Notes: generated from the sequence alone by a model not told the origin. Positions 9,022-17,660 are shown, numbered from the stretch's first letter. The stretch: DNA of 64,000 nucleotides from Thalassospira profundimaris WP0211 (GCF_000300275.1 NZ_AMRN01000001.1:186001-250000); one strand, 5' to 3'. A program made the numbers and translations.

Positions 9022-9186
9022 CCCGCCTAACCAAGCGCAAATCTTCGACCCAATGTTACCGAAAGATGAGTACAACTAATATGTTGACAACTATGGCGAT
9101 CAACACATCATGAACAAAATAGGTACATCAACGGAGTGTCAAAATATTCTTTTTTGGAATATGAATTGACAAAGCAGAGGATTGAC

Positions 9187-9534
9187 ATGACATTTAAGTC
9201 ATCTGAAACAGATAACCTGATCATGTCAGAGGCTCAACCTGCTTATGACAAGCTGGAGCGAGATAATCCACGTGCCCTTACAAGACTGCTGAATGTTTTG
9301 GCGCAAGTACTGTCAGATGACGATGAGATTAAAAATCCGGGCGATAACTTATTTTTCAGGGCTTCTGAAAATGAGAAAGTCATTAAAATCTCTCACCCTT
9401 TGGCCAATGAATCTTTACTCGTACTCATCCCGCAAGACGACACAAAATGGCAAATCGGAAGAGTTTTAAGCACAGGCGATGATAAAGAGATTGATGCCGC
9501 TGAACACTGGGCAGATAAAATACTCGGTATCTAG
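9187..9534 (+). CDS. Hypothetical protein, first gene of inserted cassette
   Basis: A 115-aa acidic, soluble protein, not recognised. It has a helical N-terminal half (KLERDNPRALTRLLNVLAQVL), then a segment rich in short strands (LFFRASENEKVIKISHP, ESLLVLIPQDD, WQIGRVL) and a helical C-terminus (AAEHWADKIL). ATG 9187 is preferred because AGAGGA sits 5 nt upstream; the frame stays open to a GTG at 9136. It ends 9 nt before the XRE gene, so the two are almost certainly co-transcribed. Its size next to an XRE regulator resembles a toxin-antitoxin pair, but no toxin motif is visible. Confidence 0.6.
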   Translation: MTFKSSETDNLIMSEAQPAYDKLERDNPRALTRLLNVLAQVLSDDDEIKNPGDNLFFRASENEKVIKISHPLANESLLVLIPQDDTKWQIGRVLSTGDDKEIDAAEHWADKILGI

Positions 9535-9543
9535 GAGCTAATC

Positions 9544-10224
9544 ATGTCAAAAGAAGCTGCAAAGAAAGCACAGTTACTGCTTAAAGAACTAACAGCACAA
9601 TCTGACGTGGCTGCCGAAGAGAACTTGCTTGAAGCAGAAGCAAAAAACTCACTTAAACATATCAGAGAACAGCTGATTAATCTTCGTTCTAGCAAAAACC
9701 TAAAGCAAAAAGAGCTTGCCGATTATTTAGGCGTCAGCCAATCAGCAATATCAAAAATTGAAAATGGATCTGGGGATATTGGTTGGCAAACGCTGTACAG
9801 AGTTTGCAGAGCCTTAGGTTATACTCCGTCAGTTACGTTGACGGACAACTCATCACCGCTTTCCACCCCAACAGATGCCTTCGCCGAAGGGCTACTTTCA
9901 GCTGCGAACTTCCTAAATGAAGAACAGAAATCGAAGCATACTGATATTTCGGAATACATTACGGCACTTACTGAGAAGCACCGTAAGTTAATTCAAGAAA
10001 TAGAAACACCCTTCCCAATTTCCAACAACAACAACCCAGCTCTTCTATGGTCAATGTATGGCGAGTCACAACTTCGGCACCTACCGAATTCGCCTGTAGA
10101 GCGACGCAAATCAGATGGATTGCGCTCAGTACTTATTGACGCCTTAGATAAAGCTCTAGAGAAATACTTCGCAACGGAAGATAAAAAATTTCCCGACCAA
10201 CACAGAAACTCAATCGAGTATTAG
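9544..10224 (+). CDS. XRE-family HTH protein with long C-terminal region
   Basis: A 226-aa protein. Residues ~36-95 form a Cro/CI-type HTH (LRSSKNLKQKELADYLGVSQ, SAISKIENG). The N-terminal 35 residues are helical and charged, and the C-terminal ~120 residues are helical without a recognised domain. It is probably the autoregulator of the cassette; an antitoxin role is possible given the small upstream neighbour. RBS TAGGAG lies 6 nt before the ATG. Codon use is A/T-rich, unlike the host genes on both sides. Confidence 0.8.
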   Translation: MSKEAAKKAQLLLKELTAQSDVAAEENLLEAEAKNSLKHIREQLINLRSSKNLKQKELADYLGVSQSAISKIENGSGDIGWQTLYRVCRALGYTPSVTLTDNSSPLSTPTDAFAEGLLSAANFLNEEQKSKHTDISEYITALTEKHRKLIQEIETPFPISNNNNPALLWSMYGESQLRHLPNSPVERRKSDGLRSVLIDALDKALEKYFATEDKKFPDQHRNSIEY

Positions 10225-10245
10225 TAAAAATTTGGCGTATCCATT

Positions 10246-10551
10246 ATGGATTGGGTAAATACTTTCGGAATCATAGGAACTCTCGGCTTACTTTGGTTTC
10301 CCGGACGAGATTTACTATATCGATTAGCCGGACACCTCTGTATAACTTTGCCAAAGCAATCAGAAGCGAGAGCCTCGGAGGAAGGAAAAATACGAGTGCA
10401 GGGCGTAATCGAACTCGCAAGGAAAACAGCTGATGCACTTGATCGGAAACGAAACGAATGGAACAAGTGGGATGCTATTTTTACGTTTTCTGGCGCATCA
10501 TCACTGCTTCTTTCTTACGTGATTGCAATGTTTACCGGTTCGGGCTGTTGA
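10246..10551 (+). CDS. Small two-helix membrane protein, third cassette gene
   Basis: A 101-aa protein with a hydrophobic helix at each end (residues ~6-19 and ~80-97). The charged linker between them holds a helical stretch (VQGVIELARKTADALDRKRNEWNKWD). It is not recognised. Two-helix small membrane proteins occur as effectors in toxin-antitoxin and abortive-infection modules, but nothing here proves that. It starts 21 nt after the XRE gene and ends 17 nt before the stop codon of the convergent dehydrogenase gene. Confidence 0.6.
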   Translation: MDWVNTFGIIGTLGLLWFPGRDLLYRLAGHLCITLPKQSEARASEEGKIRVQGVIELARKTADALDRKRNEWNKWDAIFTFSGASSLLLSYVIAMFTGSGC

Positions 10552-10568
10552 TAGGTTTAGGAACTTAA

Positions 10569-11711
10569 CTAATCCGCCAACGCGCGGGCAATCACCATGC
10601 GCTGGATATCAGACGTGCCTTCATAGATCTGGCAAACCCGCACATCGCGATAGATGCGCTCGACCGGGAAGTCCTTGAGATAGCCGTAACCGCCGTGAAT
10701 CTGGATGGCGCTTGAGCACACTTCTTCGGCAATTTCGGAGGCGTACATTTTCGCCATGCAGGCCTCGGTCAGACACGGCTTGTGATCATCGCGCAAGGCA
10801 GCGGCGCGATGGACCAGCAACCGGGCGGCATCGATCTTGGTGGCCATATCGGCCAGACGAAACGCAACCGCCTGATGTTCGATGATCTTTTTGCCGAAGG
10901 TTTCGCGTTCATTGGCGTAATCCTTGGCGGCCTCGAACGCCGCACGTGCCATGCCGACCGACTGGGCGGCAATGCCGATGCGACCGCCTTCAAGGTTGGC
11001 AAGCGCAATCTTGTAGCCCTGCCCTTCCTCGCCCAACATGTTTTCGGCTGGCACCCGGCATTCGACAAAGGTGATCTGGCAGGTATCCGAGGCATTCTGA
11101 CCAAGCTTTTCCTCAACCCGGGATACGACATAACCCGGCGTATCAGTCGGCACAATAAAGGCGGAAATGCCGCGCTTACCCGCATCCGGGTCGGTGACCG
11201 CAAAGACGATGGCGACATCGCCCTCGGACCCCGATGTGATGAATTGCTTGGCGCCATTTAAAACCCAGTGATCGCCATCGCGCACAGCCCGGGTGCGTAA
11301 CGCACTGGCATCCGATCCGGCTTGCGGTTCGGTCAGGCAAAAGGCCCCGATCTTTTCACCGCGCGCCATCGGGATCAGAAATTCCTGCTTTTGGGCCTCT
11401 GTCCCGAATTTCAGGATCGGCATGCAGCCAACAGAGTTATGCACCGACATGATGGTCGAGGTTGCGCCGTCACCAGCGGCAATTTCTTCGAGTGCCAGCG
11501 CATAGGCGACATGATCCATGCCCGCCCCGCCATACTCGTCAGGCACCAGCATGCCCAAAAAGCCCAACTCGCCCAGTCCTGCAATCGCCTCGGCCGGGAA
11601 GGTATGGTGGATGTCCCATTTTGCGGCATTGGGTTTGAGTTCGTTTTCGGCAAACTCGCGCGCGGTATCGCGCACCATGATCTGATGTTCTTCCAACCGC
11701 ATGACGGCCAC
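10569..11711 (-). CDS. Acyl-CoA dehydrogenase (short/branched-chain type)
   Basis: A full-length 380-aa FAD-dependent acyl-CoA dehydrogenase. FAD-binding segments [13 protein letters not shown] and ITSGSEGD are present, and the catalytic base is Glu364 in the YEGTSDIQR motif typical of short-chain and short/branched-chain enzymes. It oxidises acyl-CoA to enoyl-CoA and passes electrons to ETF; the exact chain specificity is not readable. Its 3' half (10569-11113) is duplicated as a remnant at 8478-9021, so this half may be the imported copy that restored the gene. Confidence 0.9.
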   Translation of the reverse strand: MAVMRLEEHQIMVRDTAREFAENELKPNAAKWDIHHTFPAEAIAGLGELGFLGMLVPDEYGGAGMDHVAYALALEEIAAGDGATSTIMSVHNSVGCMPILKFGTEAQKQEFLIPMARGEKIGAFCLTEPQAGSDASALRTRAVRDGDHWVLNGAKQFITSGSEGDVAIVFAVTDPDAGKRGISAFIVPTDTPGYVVSRVEEKLGQNASDTCQITFVECRVPAENMLGEEGQGYKIALANLEGGRIGIAAQSVGMARAAFEAAKDYANERETFGKKIIEHQAVAFRLADMATKIDAARLLVHRAAALRDDHKPCLTEACMAKMYASEIAEEVCSSAIQIHGGYGYLKDFPVERIYRDVRVCQIYEGTSDIQRMVIARALAD

Positions 11712-11780
11712 CCTCCCACTTTACGTTTCATGGGCGATGTCCGGTCCTGCGATCAGAAGATCGTTTCCATCAGACCGGGC

Positions 11781-12401
11781 TTACTCTTCGCCCTGAACAA
11801 ATTTGTCCTGCGCGGCATCAAAGCGCCACAGGATCCCTTCTTTCATGCCGTACCACCAGCCATGCAGCTTGAGGTCACCGGCCTCGACCCGTTCCTTGAT
11901 GAACGGGAACGACATCAGGTTTTGCAGCGAGTTACGGATCGAATGACGCGATACCTTGTCGACATCCGGGCCATGTTCGAGACAGCATTTCGAAATGCTG
12001 ACCCACTCGCCGATAAAGTCGCGGTCCGGCACCTTGCCCGCTTCGCCGTGCTCGACCAGAGCCTCCATGCCACCGCACGCCGAATGGCCCAGAATGACGA
12101 TGTCCCTGACCTTCAGATCACGCACCGCAAATTCGATCGCCGACGACGTCCCGTGATAGTTTTCATCGGGCTCATAGGGCGGGACAAGGTTTGCCACATT
12201 ACGGATGACAAACATCTCGCCCGGTTCGGCATTGGTCAGGATGGCGGGATCAACGCGGGAATCAGAACAGGCAATCAGAAGAACTTCCGGTCGCTGGCCC
12301 ATATTGACCAGGTCCTCGACGCGTTCCGGGCGCTGATCATAATACATCGCCTTAAAGCTCTTGAACCCGGCAAGCATCCGATCAACGGTTGGCTTTGACA
12401 T
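11781..12401 (-). CDS. Beta-carbonic anhydrase
   Basis: A 206-aa beta-class carbonic anhydrase. Zinc ligands are Cys45, His106 and Cys109 with the Asp47/Arg49 dyad (ACSDSRVDP; LGHSACGGM). It interconverts CO2 and bicarbonate in the cytoplasm. It lies 142 nt downstream of the SbtB-like gene on the same strand, making it a probable part of the same bicarbonate-handling unit. Confidence 0.93.
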   Translation of the reverse strand: MSKPTVDRMLAGFKSFKAMYYDQRPERVEDLVNMGQRPEVLLIACSDSRVDPAILTNAEPGEMFVIRNVANLVPPYEPDENYHGTSSAIEFAVRDLKVRDIVILGHSACGGMEALVEHGEAGKVPDRDFIGEWVSISKCCLEHGPDVDKVSRHSIRNSLQNLMSFPFIKERVEAGDLKLHGWWYGMKEGILWRFDAAQDKFVQGEE

Positions 12402-12543
12402 CTCGCGAAGTCCCCTATTCTGTCATAACGCTGTCGACAAAATAGGACCAAATTGCCCAAGTTGATAGCCCCCATTCCAACCTTTTGAACCGTTCTAAAC
12501 GTGCGATCTCCTTTGTTTCGCAGACAACCAAACCCTGACGTTC

Positions 12544-12855
12544 CTAGAAACGATCCGCGCGCAGCACCTGACAGTCACTGATGGTGACAACGCCGATATG
12601 ACGATCCACCACCTCAAACGCGGCCTCAAGCATCCGGTCAAGCTTCTCAGGGCGGATGATGCAGATCACCTGAACCATGCCGCCGCCGCGCGACACGGTA
12701 TCGTCGCGGCTCCAACTGCCTGACCGCCCCGATCCGCCAAGTACTGGCAGCACGGAAAAGCCGGTAACCCCCGCCCCTTCAAGCGCCTGACGCAGGCGGC
12801 TTTCCATAATGGCTTCGATAATGATCGCCACGCGTTTGGCATCATGCTTTTCCAT
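12544..12855 (-). CDS. sbtB: SbtB-like PII signalling protein
   Basis: A 103-aa PII-superfamily protein. The first strand and helix (RVAIIIEAIMESRLRQALEGAG) are followed by a glycine-rich T-loop region (LGGSGRSGSWSRDD) and VQVICIIRPEKLDRML, the SbtB-type layout. In cyanobacteria SbtB binds adenyl nucleotides and gates SbtA. GGAGG lies 7 nt upstream of ATG 12855. It follows the transporter gene by only 4 nt. The C-terminus ends in ADRF and lacks the Cys-rich extension of some cyanobacterial SbtB proteins. Confidence 0.8.
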   Translation of the reverse strand: MEKHDAKRVAIIIEAIMESRLRQALEGAGVTGFSVLPVLGGSGRSGSWSRDDTVSRGGGMVQVICIIRPEKLDRMLEAAFEVVDRHIGVVTISDCQVLRADRF

Positions 12856-12859
12856 GGGA

Positions 12860-13834
12860 TTAACCTCCGTGAACGGCGCTGGCCATCGCAAGATAAAGCG
12901 GAATGCCAAGCGTCAGGTTGAAGGGGAACGTCACGCCAAGCGACAGCGTAAGATAGACCGACGGATTGGCCTCTGGCAGGGCGACACGCATGGCAGCCGG
13001 CACCGCGATATAACTTGCCGAGGCGGCCAGAACCATCAACAGCACCGCCCCACCAAGCGACAGGCCGATAATCAGCGCAAACGCCAGTCCAAGGCACGAA
13101 CCAATCACCGGCATCAACATCCCGAAAACAAGCGGCCCCGGACGCAACACCGCACGCCCCTGTTTAAGGCCACGCCCCGCAACCAGCCCCATATCCAGCA
13201 GGAACAGGCAAAGAACCCCCTGGAAGGGCGAGACAATCAGGGCTTCGATCTTGGCCATGCCCTCGGCACCAGTGATCCAGCCGATAAAGAAACTGCCGAC
13301 CAGCAGGACGATGGAACCATTGAGCAGGATTTCACGGATCAACGCGCCATCCATCCGGCCCTTGCCGCCCGATGACACCAGCAACAGGGCCGAGAAGATG
13401 GCAGGTGCCTCCATCGCGGCCGCCACCGCAACCATGTAACCCTCTGCCACGATGCCCGAACTTTGCAGGACCGAGGTTGCTGCGACAAACGTCACGATCG
13501 AGATCGAGCCATAATGCCCTGCGACCGCAGCGGCATCTGTTCTGCTCAGTTGCGAGATCCAGCGCAAAAGGCCAAAGGCAATGAAGGGCAAGACAAAGGA
13601 CAGGATCACGCCCGCCATCAGCGTCATGCCAAGTGTCAGGTCGATCCCGTTATTTGAAACCGCCACCCCGCCCTTGAAGCCAATGGCAAACAGAAGATAA
13701 AGCGAAATGCCTTTGGCGACGGCTTCGGGGATCGTCAGATCCGATCGCGCAAGGGCAGCCCCCACCCCCAGAACAAAGAAAAGAACGATGGGCGACAGAA
13801 GATTTTGCGCCGCCAGGCTCAACACATCTTGCAT
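12860..13834 (-). CDS. sbtA: SbtA-type sodium-dependent bicarbonate transporter
   Basis: A 324-aa membrane protein with about ten hydrophobic helices in two inverted halves. It carries the family blocks LSPIVLFFVLGVGAALARSD, HYGSISIVTFVAA and MEAPAIFSALLL. SbtA imports bicarbonate with Na+ in cyanobacteria; distant members occur in proteobacteria. ATG 13834 (MQDVLSLAAQN) matches the family N-terminus; the longer frame to 13924 adds a non-membrane leader. The SbtB-like gene follows at once, and a carbonic anhydrase after that. Confidence 0.85.
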   Translation of the reverse strand: MQDVLSLAAQNLLSPIVLFFVLGVGAALARSDLTIPEAVAKGISLYLLFAIGFKGGVAVSNNGIDLTLGMTLMAGVILSFVLPFIAFGLLRWISQLSRTDAAAVAGHYGSISIVTFVAATSVLQSSGIVAEGYMVAVAAAMEAPAIFSALLLVSSGGKGRMDGALIREILLNGSIVLLVGSFFIGWITGAEGMAKIEALIVSPFQGVLCLFLLDMGLVAGRGLKQGRAVLRPGPLVFGMLMPVIGSCLGLAFALIIGLSLGGAVLLMVLAASASYIAVPAAMRVALPEANPSVYLTLSLGVTFPFNLTLGIPLYLAMASAVHGG

Positions 13835-13944
13835 GGCTGTCCCTTGACTATGATACCCCGGTGTTGGTGTCGCGCAAGCAGCCTCGCCCCTGCGCAAAAA
13901 CCGCAATTCCGATAACAGGATCACGGTTTTCTGTCATCAGAAAG

Positions 13945-14212
13945 TAGAGCGTGTTGCATCAAGTTTGCCTCACTTTGCCGAGGAGATCCTTCTGTCCGGC
14001 AAGGAAAGGTCCGCTGCGCGTAGCGGGGCTACGGTCAAGGACCTTGACGCTGCGGGGCGGAAGAATGTCCCGGCCCACAGGGTTTGTTTTTGGCGGCTTT
14101 TCGCGGCGTTACACCGTTTGACCGATGCGCCGCATCGCTCTGCACGCTGTGCCTTGCCAAACGACACGCCAAAAACAAACAAAGCGAGGCAAACTTGATG
14201 CAACACGCTCTA
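13945..14212. mobile_element. MITE-like element with 31-bp terminal inverted repeats
   Basis: The 264-bp element (13947-14210) is bounded by inverted repeats 13947-13977 and 14180-14210. They share 30 of 31 bases (core gcgtgttgcatcaagtttgc) and have TA on each side, as expected for a TA target duplication. An internal inverted pair, gtttgtttttggcg (14082-14095) / cgccaaaaacaaac (14167-14180), abuts the right end. No transposase is encoded; an open frame through it looks accidental. IS630/Tc1-type mobilisation is a guess from the TA. Confidence 0.75.
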
Positions 14213-14261
14213 ACGCTCCGATCACAGGGGCGTAACTTCGTTCACATAATTTACCAAAAAC

Positions 14262-15449
14262 TTAAAGCAGCTCGATGGCAACCGCCGTGGCCTCACCGCC
14301 ACCAATACAAAGCGATGCCACACCCTTGGTCCCGCCATGGGTTTTAAGCGCATGGGTCAGGGTCACGAGTAACCGCGCACCGGTCGCACCAATCGGATGG
14401 CCGAGTGCACAAGCCCCGCCATGGACATTGACCTTGCCGTGATCAAGCTCAAGATCACGGATCGCAGCCATTGCCACCACGGCGAAGGCTTCGTTGATTT
14501 CCCAAAGATCGACATCGTCCTTGGACCAGCCGGTTTTGCCCAGCACCTTTTTAATCGCATCAATCGGGGCCGTCGTGAACCAGCAGGGTTCCTGGGCGTG
14601 AGTCGACTGACCAACGATCCTGGCAAGCGGCTTAAGCCCGCGCTTTTCGGCTTCCGACGCACGCATCATCACAAGCGCCGCAGCGCCATCGGAAATCGAT
14701 GCCGAATGGGCAGCCGTGACCGTACCGTCCTTGGCAAAGGCCGGGCGCAGGGTGGGGATTTTTTCAGGTTTGGCCTTGGGCGGCTGTTCGTCGGCGTCAA
14801 TCGTGACCTCGCCCTTGCGGGTGTTAAAGGTCACCGGGGTAATTTCATCGGCAAAATGGCCGGACATGGCGGCGTTTTGCGCCCGCGTCAGCGAGGTAAT
14901 GGCGTAGTCATCCTGCTCTTTGCGGGTAAAGCCGTATTTTTCGGCAGTTGCCTCGGCAAAGGTGCCCATCGAACGGCCCTTGTCATAAGCATCTTCCAGA
15001 CCATCCAGCGCCATATGGTCATAGACCATGTCATGGCCGTATTTGTGGCCCGACCGCATTTTCGGAAGCAGGAACGGCGCATTGGTCATGCTTTCCATGC
15101 CGCCCACCACCATGACATTGGCGCCACCGGCGACCAGCGTATCATGGGCAAACATCACGGCCTTCATGCCCGATCCGCACATCTTGTTGATCGTGGTCGC
15201 CCCGGCCGCACGCGGGATACCGGCATGCCAGGCCGCCTGACGGGCCGGTGCCTGCCCCTGACCGGCGGGCAGCACATTGCCCATGATGACTTCATCAATA
15301 TCATCGGCGCTAATACCGCCGCGCTCAAGCGCTGCCTTGATGGCAACACCGCCCAGCTCGGCGGCGGTCACGCTGGCAAAATCCCCCTGCAATCCGCCCA
15401 TTGCGGTGCGGGCACAGGAGACAATGACGATCGGATCAGAAGTGCTCAT
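14262..15449 (-). CDS. Acetyl-CoA C-acetyltransferase (thiolase)
   Basis: A 395-aa thiolase II. The acyl-accepting Cys91 is in NKMCGSGMKA, the catalytic His351 in ALGHPIGATG, and the second Cys381 in LCIGGGEAT. It condenses or cleaves acetoacetyl-CoA, the last step of leucine/ketone-body breakdown. It follows isovaleryl-CoA dehydrogenase by 51 nt on the same strand, consistent with a branched-chain degradation operon. Confidence 0.93.
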   Translation of the reverse strand: MSTSDPIVIVSCARTAMGGLQGDFASVTAAELGGVAIKAALERGGISADDIDEVIMGNVLPAGQGQAPARQAAWHAGIPRAAGATTINKMCGSGMKAVMFAHDTLVAGGANVMVVGGMESMTNAPFLLPKMRSGHKYGHDMVYDHMALDGLEDAYDKGRSMGTFAEATAEKYGFTRKEQDDYAITSLTRAQNAAMSGHFADEITPVTFNTRKGEVTIDADEQPPKAKPEKIPTLRPAFAKDGTVTAAHSASISDGAAALVMMRASEAEKRGLKPLARIVGQSTHAQEPCWFTTAPIDAIKKVLGKTGWSKDDVDLWEINEAFAVVAMAAIRDLELDHGKVNVHGGACALGHPIGATGARLLVTLTHALKTHGGTKGVASLCIGGGEATAVAIELL

Positions 15450-15500
15450 GGTAAAGGTCCGTTTGTTCGTGGGACGAAGTTTCGGGTTTCAGCTCAGAAC

Positions 15501-16673
15501 TCAGGCGGTTTCGCCAAACAGTTCGCGGCCAATCAACATGCGGCGGATTTCACTGGTGCCTGCGCCAATTTCATACAGCTTGGCATCGCGCAGCAAACGG
15601 CCGGTCGGATATTCATTGATATAGCCATTGCCACCCAGCGTCTGAATGGCTTCAAGTGCCATCCAGGTTGCCTTTTCGGCAGCATACAGGATCACACCGG
15701 CCGCATCCTTGCGCGAGGTTTCCCCACGGTCGCACGCCTTGGCGACTTCATAAACATAGGCACGGCACGCATTCATCGTGGTGTACATATCGGCGATCTT
15801 GCCCTGCATCAGCTGGAACTCGCCAATCGCCTTACCGAACTGTTTGCGTTCATGAATATAGGGCACGACCACATCCATGCAGGCACGCATGATGCCGGTG
15901 GGGCCTGCGGCCAGAACCGCGCGTTCGTAATCAAGGCCGCTCATCAAAACGCGCACACCGCCATTCAGCTGCCCCAGAATGTTTTCCTCGGGCACTTCGC
16001 AATCCTGGAATACGAGTTCGCAGGTGTTCGACCCGCGCATCCCCAGTTTGTCGAGCTTTTGTGCCGTCGAGAACCCCTTGAACGTCTTTTCAATGATAAA
16101 GGCGGTAATGCCCTTGGGCCCGGCATCGGGATCGGTTTTGGCATAGACCACCAGCGTATGGGCATCCGGGCCGTTGGTGATCCACATCTTGTTGCCATTA
16201 AGGATGTAACGATCCCCCTTTTTCTCGGCCTTAAGCTTCATCGATACAACGTCGGATCCAGCACCCGGCTCACTCATAGCCAGGGCGCCGATATGCTCGC
16301 CGCTGATCAGTTTGGGCAGGTATTTGGCCTTTTGCTCGGGCGTGGCGTTGCGTTTGATCTGGTTGACGCACAGGTTGGAATGCGCGCCATAAGAAAGGGC
16401 CACCGAGGCCGAAGCACGGCTGATTTCTTCCATGGCGATCACGTGCTCAAGGTAACCAAGACCGGTGCCGCCATCTTCTTCGGACACGGTCATGCCGAGC
16501 AGGCCAAGATCGCCGAATTTACGCCACAGATCGTTTGGAAACTGGTTGCTGGCATCGATTTCAGACGCACGCGGGGCAATTTCGGCCTCGGCAAAAGACG
16601 AGACGGTTTCGCGGATGGCCTCCGCGGTTTCGCCAAGATCGAATTTCAGTCCGGGGAAGTCGAAAAATGCCAT
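15501..16673 (-). CDS. ivd: Isovaleryl-CoA dehydrogenase
   Basis: A 390-aa acyl-CoA dehydrogenase. The catalytic Glu is in the [12 protein letters not shown] segment on helix G, as in isovaleryl- and long-chain enzymes, rather than at the usual YE position; the C-terminal motif is [12 protein letters not shown]. This placement is diagnostic for IVD. It oxidises isovaleryl-CoA to 3-methylcrotonyl-CoA in leucine catabolism, with ETF as acceptor. It is the middle gene between a thioesterase and a thiolase. Confidence 0.92.
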   Translation of the reverse strand: MAFFDFPGLKFDLGETAEAIRETVSSFAEAEIAPRASEIDASNQFPNDLWRKFGDLGLLGMTVSEEDGGTGLGYLEHVIAMEEISRASASVALSYGAHSNLCVNQIKRNATPEQKAKYLPKLISGEHIGALAMSEPGAGSDVVSMKLKAEKKGDRYILNGNKMWITNGPDAHTLVVYAKTDPDAGPKGITAFIIEKTFKGFSTAQKLDKLGMRGSNTCELVFQDCEVPEENILGQLNGGVRVLMSGLDYERAVLAAGPTGIMRACMDVVVPYIHERKQFGKAIGEFQLMQGKIADMYTTMNACRAYVYEVAKACDRGETSRKDAAGVILYAAEKATWMALEAIQTLGGNGYINEYPTGRLLRDAKLYEIGAGTSEIRRMLIGRELFGETA

Positions 16674-16731
16674 GTTCCTGTTCCTGCCCTGCGCAATTTG
16701 GTTATTTGATAAAAGTGAATAATCAGCCCGA

Positions 16732-17196
16732 TTATGCGGCGCTGGTGAGTAATTCCGGCGGAAGCTTCATCACCTTGAGCGTCTGAAGCGAGGTCGCACA
16801 AAGGACGGTTTCGGTATTCCTCATACCAAAGACATCGATGCGGGTGACGATGATCGACCGACCGCGTGAAACCACCTCGCCAACCGCGCGCAACTGATCT
16901 CCCATACCCGGTGCGACGATGTTGAGTTTGTATTCAATCGTCAGCATGCCCTGATCGGCCTCGACCAAACTCCAGCCGGCAAAACCCCCGGCGATATCGG
17001 CAAGCCCCGCGATCAGACCGCCATGGAAATAGCCGTTATGCTGCAACAGATCGGGCCGCGTTGGCACAATCACCTCGACCCTGCCCGGTTTGACATCAGA
17101 AACCTCTGCCCCAATCGACAGATTGTAGGGCTGCTGGGCGAAACGCCGGCGCACTTCGGCGACGTAATCGGGATTTTGCGGTTCAAACGAGGCCAT
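16732..17196 (-). CDS. PaaI-type hotdog thioesterase
   Basis: A 154-aa hotdog-fold protein. The PaaI-family helix and catalytic loop appear as [22 protein letters not shown], in part, with the Asn-Gly-X-X-HGG signature. It hydrolyses acyl-CoA. ATG 17196 is preferred over 17289, whose frame would begin inside the palindromic operator. It is the first gene of the operon with ivd and thiolase (58- and 51-nt gaps), perhaps relieving CoA sequestration. Confidence 0.85.
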   Translation of the reverse strand: MASFEPQNPDYVAEVRRRFAQQPYNLSIGAEVSDVKPGRVEVIVPTRPDLLQHNGYFHGGLIAGLADIAGGFAGWSLVEADQGMLTIEYKLNIVAPGMGDQLRAVGEVVSRGRSIIVTRIDVFGMRNTETVLCATSLQTLKVMKLPPELLTSAA

Positions 17197-17267
17197 GTCG
17201 CGATCCTGTGGTGAAACCGGCGGGATGAGGATCAAGCACACCGGGATATGACGCGACTCTGTTGTAG

Positions 17268-17289
17268 TTGACGTTAACGTTAACGTCAA
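17268..17289. promoter_or_regulatory. Perfect 22-bp palindrome upstream of thioesterase-ivd-thiolase
   Basis: ttgacgttaacg followed by ttaacgtcaa reads the same on both strands over 22 bp. It lies 72 nt before the first gene of the branched-chain degradation operon, in promoter position. Alphaproteobacterial leucine-degradation genes are often controlled by MerR-family LiuR at ACGT-containing palindromes; this could be such a site, but no regulator gene is nearby. Confidence 0.7.
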
Positions 17290-17540
17290 ATTAAATCCGC
17301 ATAGCTATACCGGTTTTTTTGATGCGGCGAGCAGCATCGAGACCAAATCGGCGTGAAGCCGCGGATATTCAATGGGTTCAGATTGCAGTTCGCGCGCTGG
17401 GCGCGGAAATATCCCATGATTTCAGTGGCATAAACAGAATGTGAGGAATCCTCATATTTGGATTGCCGCAATAATCGGGAGAGTTGGTCTACGGGTGCGA
17501 CAGAGGCATCCCGCGTAGGCGCGGCAACAATCCGCAGTCA

Positions 17541-17660
17541 GTCTGACCCTGGTTAGCCTGACCGCAGTTAGTCTGGCCCCAGTTGGTTTGACCCTGGTTG
17601 GTCTGGCCCCAGTTGGCCTGACGCTAGCTAGTCTGGGCTCAGTTGGTCTGGTCGCCCCAT
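17541..17660. repeat. 15-bp minisatellite (8 units) at the 3' end of the binding-protein gene
   Basis: Eight exact-period 15-bp units, start positions 17541, 17556, 17571, 17586, 17601, 17616, 17631 and 17646, with consensus gtctggccccagttg. On the minus strand they encode Asn-Trp-Gly-Gln-Thr in the frame of the upstream gene. The unit at 17646 is inside that gene (its last residues, EWGDQTN). The next two carry in-frame TGA and TAG; the rest are open. Confidence 0.9.

Larger units (their letters stand above)
9022..10568. mobile_element. AT-rich three-gene insertion inside the acyl-CoA dehydrogenase locus
   Basis: The 1547 bp lie exactly between two imperfect direct copies of the dehydrogenase 3' end (8478-9021 and 10569-11113). 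Composition is visibly more A+T-rich than both flanks. It carries three same-strand genes (9187-9534, 9544-10224, 10246-10551). No integrase, transposase, terminal inverted repeat or att-like identity is seen. The pattern fits incoming DNA that brought its own 3' end of the target gene, as integrative elements or one-sided homologous recombination can do. Confidence 0.7.

Noticed and set aside
9022..10568. Prophage or conventional integrative element in the dehydrogenase locus
   Set aside because: No integrase, excisionase or phage gene is present, and the flanking copies are diverged rather than identical att sites.
13970..14206. 78-codon open frame within the MITE-like element
   Set aside because: It reads from one inverted end into the other, has no ribosome site or recognisable domain, and looks accidental.
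14397..16709. 770-codon open frame on the plus strand across the thiolase and ivd genes
   Set aside because: It is antisense to two clearly conserved enzymes, with composition typical of a GC-rich antisense frame and no recognisable domain.
17541..17660. Possible CRISPR array
   Set aside because: Units are contiguous 15-mers with no spacers and no cas genes; it is a minisatellite.
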